DNA of 64,000 bases. It comes from Lunularia cruciata. Its lineage: Eukaryota > Streptophyta > Marchantiopsida > Lunulariales > Lunulariaceae. This document shows, piece after piece, positions 59,400 to 64,000 of the stretch. Positions within the stretch are counted from its first letter, which is position 1. Each line of letters starts with the position of its first letter. The position numbers and the translations under genes are program-made. The notes beneath the pieces were generated by a model that was not told the DNA's origin, ran no database searches, and saw nothing but the letters and a program-made list of their open reading frames with translations. The stretch is from assembly GCA_948567375.1 (NCBI GenBank), contig OX419762.1, positions 36,561,034-36,625,033 of the forward strand, given 5' to 3'.

Positions 59400-60850
59400 G
59401 GAGGTAGAAGGTGTGTTGAGAAGGGTCTCCTCATGGAACACAACATCATGAGACACAAAAGCATGTTTGTTGCTTGTGTATTGCACCTTATAACCTTTGC
59501 TTTTGGCATCATAGCCAAGTAGCTTGCACTCCAATGATTGCTCATCAAGCTTGCCTAGTAGCTCCTCTTGAATCTGTGCAAAACATGTAGAGCAAAAAAG
59601 CTAGAAGTAAGAAACATCATGCTCATGCCTTGTCCATAAATCAAATGGAGTTTTCCTTCCAAGATGGATTTGTAGGACATCTATTTTATAAATAAGTAGC
59701 ACACATGACAACTTTGCCCCAATAGGGCTTGAAAAATTTTGCTTCAAATAGCATGCAATGTGCTACATCAAACAAAGTCCTATTTTTGTGTTCAAGAACA
59801 CAAAGAGAAGTTTGCTATAGAGTGTAAATGGTTGTAAGTTTCCACTGAATGCCATGTTGTTGTAGAGAGGATTTGAAGTCACCACTAAGGTACTTGCAAC
59901 CTTTGTCCAACCCTAGAACTTTAATCTTCCTCTTGGGTTGACATTCTGCCCACACACAATATTGCTAAAACATCTCAACATAGTCACTCTTATGTTGCAA
60001 CAGACAAACAATTGCATAAAGGGAAGAATCATCAATCAAGGTCATGAAATACTCAAAGCTAGAAAATCTAGGGTGTGCAATCCGCCCATCAAGATCAGAG
60101 TAGATTGTTCCAAAGGTTTAGTTGCTCTAGACATAGCTAGCTTAGGAAATTTAGTTTGTGCATGTTTATCCAATAGGCAAGTAGAGCAAGTGTGATGTGG
60201 GACATTTCAAAGGTTAAGATCCTTGATAGATCCAATGCTTGTTAGTTGTTTCAATCACAAGGTGCTGATGTGACCCTAGAGGTGGTGCCTGAGAAGTGCA
60301 TTCTTGACCTGAATGGTTAATAATGCACATAAAGATAGAAAAATGGAAAACTTTTTGCATGGTTCAATAAAACACTTGCCTGTGGCAGGCTTGCAATAAG
60401 TATCATGTTCAAGAACCAACAAATCCAATGGATCTATGGACCTGTTGTGTGGAAATCCCATTGAGAGGGAAGTTGTGGAGAAGTAGGTGCTCAGCCAAGT
60501 GAGTCTCAGAATATGATTGTATCAAGCCATGAGTGCTGTAGTTGGGTTATGGTTGACTAATATTGGCAGATCTGAATTTTCTTCTTATCAAGAGATTGTC
60601 AAGATGTACTCTTTGAGATGAAAATGGTTGGGCCATTGGATGGCCTTGTTGAGGAGTTTTTGGGTGGTGGTAGTGTCCGGTAAGGTGAGTTCTCCTTTGA
60701 TTTTTGACTTTTGCCTTGCCTTGGATATTGAGGATGTAGAGAAGGCCACTATCCAAATTTTCTGTATATTTTGAGTGGACTGTATGTTTTTTGTTCCAAG
60801 TAGGCATAATTTATTGCATAGAGTTGGCCATGGCTGAATTGTTTCTATCA
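59400..60850 (-). pseudogene. copia B integrase region
   Basis: The zinc-binding CSTCLLDKHAQ (about 60159-60193) and the upstream segment THGLIQSYSETHLAEHLL (near 60470-60530) mark the GAG-pre-integrase part. The C-terminal HDVVFHEETLLNTPS lies near 59410-59455. Many stops interrupt it. The parallel fragment of copia A is at 56392-57577. Confidence 0.75.
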
Positions 60851-61343
60851 AAAAAGGTGTAGTTTTGATGTTGTATCATTATTTTGCTTCCATTTTGATC
60901 AAAGTCACTTATAGAGAAAAAATTTCTTGTGTAGGAAGGGGATGTAAAAAACTCCTATAAGTACAAAGTTGCTTGTATTGGTATGGGATATGTGCATTGC
61001 TCCACTTCCAAGTATAGGGATAATGGTCTCATCACCCAAGTAAATCTTGTTTGGATGTCTGTTGCTAAAATGTGGGATTGGTGTAAACTCAAGAAATTGG
61101 CGGATATCAAATGAGAGATGGTGGGTTGCACTAGTATCAATATACTAGTGTTGATCTTCTGTTGGCCAGACCAAGGTGCAATCTCTGAACAAAAAGCGTG
61201 GGTACAATAAATGTTTGCATAAAAATTAAGGGTTAACTCCTCCTCAACCTGGTTCTTATTCTGATTGCCTTTGTTCCTGTTGCTGGTTGTGGAAGCCTCA
61301 AAATTATGTGCAAAATTTTTTGTGTTGCTCTTCTTAAGATTGT

Positions 61344-62479
61344 TCATGCTATAGGCTGCCCAATGTAACAATTTTCCACAAATAGGGAACTTAGATGGAG
61401 GTTTGCCCTTTTCTTTGCCTTTTTTTTCCCACTTGTAAAGTTCTTGTCACAGCTTGTGGAAGGGTTTCTTTTGTTTTTCCAATGTCCTTTTCCTTTGTTA
61501 TGGGTAAACAAGGCATTGCCTTTGGAGCTTCCATATTTCATTTCAGTTTCCTCAAGTAGGAGTGAGGTAACAACCTCATGAAAAGTAATTGTTATGGTAT
61601 TTTGCAGAATTTTAATGCAACCTAAAAATTGTGAAGGCATGGAACAGAGCATAGTGATAGCTTGTTCCTTGTTGGCTTTGTCAACTCCAGCATTACATAA
61701 TTGAATTAGGAGGTTGCAAAAGTGTGTGATGTGTTGGGTGACAAATTTGCCTTGCTTCCATTTTAGGTAAAGAAATTTCTCTTTTAGGTGCATTTTAGTA
61801 AGGACATCTTGAGAGGTGTAGGTGTCTTTCAGCCTTTCCCAAATTTTGTGTGAAGTCTTGCATTCTTGAACATGGTTGAATATGTTCCTCAAACAATAGT
61901 CCCAAAGGATTGCTTGGGAAATGTTATCTCGCTTCTCCCAATCTATAATTGCTTGATTGAGTGTGTCCTATGTTGTCTGTGCTGCAGGTAATGCAATACC
62001 TGCCGCCAAACTAATCATTGCAGTTGCGGCTATTTGGAGTCGAGTAGGAGTGGGAGGCGGTGGCTTGGGGTTGGTGTTGGAGATGATTTCCCAATAGCCC
62101 CCCATGGTTAATTTGTTCTGAGTTGTTGAAGCCCAAGAACTATAGCCAATACCACATCAAATTTCTGCCAGGATGTGGTGTTAATAAGATGAGAGGTCTC
62201 CATGGCTTCTAATGGTAATGAGCCTGCTCGTTTGGCAGGGGTGAGTTTTTCTGGATTCTGGTTAACTCTCAACAATTTCTCAATGCGCGGACTGATAGTT
62301 TGCTCAGGTCCTAAGGGGTCTGTTTTGGCATTTAATGTTGGTAAGTGGCAAAATTTGAAGGTCTCAAAAAAATAGGTATTGTCAATTCCGCGTAGCAGGC
62401 AGGGAATGTTGCAGATGTGCTGGTGCTGATCAGGCGCTGGCAAATCAAAGTGTAAAATTGCTGGTTGGGTGGGATGCAT
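61344..62479 (-). pseudogene. copia B gag
   Basis: Two open frames, 62479-62108 and 61892-61344, cover the copia gag. The second shows the conserved middle domain (SHKIWERLKDTYTS, LHLKEKFLYLKWKQGKF and LCSMPSQF type segments), then a Lys-rich tail. The knuckle that follows (CGKLLHWAAYS near 61330-61371) has lost Cys residues. A break of about 215 bp separates the frames. Confidence 0.82.
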
Positions 62480-62599
62480 GTGTTCTTGGGTGGGAGTGAA
62501 CCTCCGTCCAGGTTCGTTACTGCGGGACGCCTGCAGAAATAAAGAGGTAATTCTAGAATCTGCCAGTCCTATTTTGGCTAGACACTAGCAAATTTGCGA

Positions 62600-62865
62600 T
62601 GATACCATATAGTGCACAGAGGTTGAGGGGAGACTACAATTCATAGGCACAACTCTTTGCTTAGTATTAGAATACAATGTTTGAGCCTTGTGGCTCGATG
62701 TCTGTGCATGTACATGAGTGTTCTGTTCTTGTCATGGAGCGCTCAACTGCGGTAGGCAGTTATTCATTTGGTAACTATGGTAACCTAGTTCTCAGGTCAG
62801 ATAGAACTAGAAATACGGCTAGAGTTATGATACTTAACCCGTTAACTTGTAATCTGGTTCTTACA
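62600..62865 (-). repeat. 5' LTR of copia B
   Basis: On the plus strand it runs TGATACCATATAG ... CTGGTTCTTACA, that is TGTAAG...GGTATCA on the element strand. TGGTATCA at the inner border matches the first 8 bases of an initiator-Met primer site, so the true LTR edge may be about 8 bp to the right. It matches 47222-47480. Confidence 0.85.
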
Positions 62866-62886
62866 ATCAATTCGGATTGCCTTTAT

Positions 62887-63180
62887 TGATACCATATAGG
62901 AAAGTTCAGTGCACATAGGTTGAGGGGAGCCTACGGTTCATAGGCACAATTTTTTTTTTAGTATTAGAAAACATTGTTTGAGCCTTGTGGCTCGATGTCT
63001 GTACATGAGTGTTCTGCTCCTGTCATGGAGCGCTCAATTGCTGTAAGCAGTTATTCATTCCGTAACTATGGTAACCTAGTTCTCAGGTTAGATAGAACTA
63101 GAAATAAAGCTATGATACTTAGATATGATACTAGAGTTATGATATATTGACCAGTTATTTTATAATCTAGAGTTATGATA
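62887..63180 (-). repeat. second, worn copy of the copia LTR
   Basis: Starts TGATACCATATAGGAAAG and follows the first LTR through TTGAGGGGAGCCTAC, GAGCCTTGTGGCTCGATGTCTGT, CATGGAGCGCTCAA and AACTATGGTAACCTAGTTCTCAGGT, fading near 63180. A ~20-bp flank CAATT.GGATTGC..TTATTG follows both LTR copies. Confidence 0.82.
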
Positions 63181-63351
63181 CTTTGACAATTGGGATTGCG
63201 ATTATTGGAACAGATATCGTTTTCATACGGTAACGACTGTGATGGTTGTCAATGGATCCAGAAACTTTCGTACTTCGAATTTGTCGAAGACTGAAATTAT
63301 GGTTAATAATAGAATATAAGATATCCCGTCTGACGTTCGTTTTATGGTGTT

Positions 63352-63801
63352 ATGGTGTTTTACATCTTATGTGTTAACGTGTTTTACGTTATGGTGTTTG
63401 GCCCCTCGTATCCTACAGTCGGTAGACAACATGAGTGGCGTCATGAATCAAGAGATAGGAATAATCGATTGTTCATGTCTGCTGTAGCTAGACTTTCATT
63501 CTCCGCGGCTGAAGACTTTTCACGACTTCGGTCGATCGGTTTGATCTTATCCCTGAGACAAACATTAGTAAAAGTCAAAGAATCCGGACCGTGGCTGTCA
63601 ACACCCTTGGAAATAAATTTCGTTGACTTCATCGTTGTGAGCAAACATCCTTTGAGAGATGTGGATTGGTTTAAAGTTTGTCAGTTGGCAAAAGCCTCGA
63701 CCTATGGCTTTAGGCTTGAATGGAGAGAAAATAAAGAACTCACACAAGTTGACGACGTTGGTGTGCTCGCACAGTGCATGCATTCGCTACCTCAAAACAA
63801 A
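63352..63801 (+). CDS. unidentified open frame, possible exon at the right edge
   Basis: The frame is open from 63352 to 63990 (212 codons), the longest non-transposon frame of the window. The part up to QNK at 63801 is followed by GTAAGG, a good donor site, and reads like protein (LRDVDWFKVCQLAKAS, then LTQVDDVGVLAQCMHSL); the rest looks less so. I do not recognise the family, and no start is supported. It may be one exon of a gene continuing beyond the window, or chance. Confidence 0.22.
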
Positions 63802-64000
63802 GTAAGGACTCCAATTTCATTAGTTAAGCCTATTACCTTCAGAGTTTACACTTCATTGCCAGTAAGACTTCGATTTCAACGGATGGGGAGTAATGAATGC
63901 GCCACTGGAGCAAAAAGCTTGCCTAGCATAGGCCTAGCAACCATCGTATTGTGTTTTCCCTTCAACTACTATAACCATTGCTGGTTTTGATCCGGGAAAC

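Larger units (their letters stand above)
57578..62865 (-). mobile_element. Ty1/copia element B (5' LTR to RT; 3' part missing)
   Basis: On the minus strand: LTR (62865-62600), gag (62479 down to 61344), protease/zinc-knuckle remains (61371-60955), integrase (about 60850-59400), hinge (59400-58750, with a 143-bp duplication) and RT (58298-57579). This gag-PR-IN-RT order is copia. It lacks the rest of RT, RNase H and the 3' LTR, because it is fused to a copia A integrase fragment at about 57577. It is inactive through stops and truncation. Confidence 0.9.

Overview
The window is nuclear DNA of a land plant, most likely a bryophyte such as a moss. The reasons are multi-exon genes with canonical GT-AG introns, a plant VIH-type inositol pyrophosphate kinase, a NIP aquaporin, a plant nuclear tRNA-Val, and decayed Ty3/gypsy and Ty1/copia retrotransposons. 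The organism is an inference. The best hint is the NIP pore filter, which I read as Phe-Ala-Ala-Arg; that is unlike common flowering-plant NIPs and, as I recall, has been reported from mosses.

Layout. 1-4974: 3' portion and 3' LTR of a chromodomain Ty3/gypsy element (copy 1). 4975-8600: non-coding, with overlapping palindromes at 5181-5252. 8900-9686: promoter and leader of the large gene. 9687-21607 (+): VIH/PPIP5K in 30 exons, open from start to stop (1090 residues by my exon sum). 21608-37489: long region without a recognisable protein gene, holding a tRNA-Val(AAC) at 27496-27569 (-), a degenerate tRNA-Val copy followed by tandem repeats at 25745-26172, and two copies of a dispersed ~100-bp repeat. 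37490-39474 (-): a complete five-exon NIP aquaporin (306 residues). 39475-47221: non-coding, with a long perfect hairpin at 42421-42498 and a third copy of the ~100-bp repeat. 47222-63180: nested retrotransposon block. 63200-64000: one open frame of unknown nature.

The nested block. A copia element on the minus strand (copia A, 47222-49520 plus 56392-57577) is split by a gypsy composite at 49521-56391, flanked by 5-bp near-identical direct repeats (GATCT/GGTCT). The composite carries three LTRs. Copia A abuts, at about 57577, a second copia element of the same family (copia B, up to 62865), which lacks its 3' part. The copia B LTR plus about 20 bp of flank is tandemly duplicated to about 63180.

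Only the two protein genes and the tRNA look intact. VIH makes and breaks inositol pyrophosphates that report phosphate and energy status. The NIP is a membrane channel for small neutral solutes. Nothing in the sequence links the two, so I treat them as independent neighbours. I found no clear novel multi-gene system. The most unusual material is small-scale: a ~100-bp repeat flanked by a 21-bp duplication, a tRNA-headed repeat, foldback structures, and stop codons shared between dead gypsy copies.
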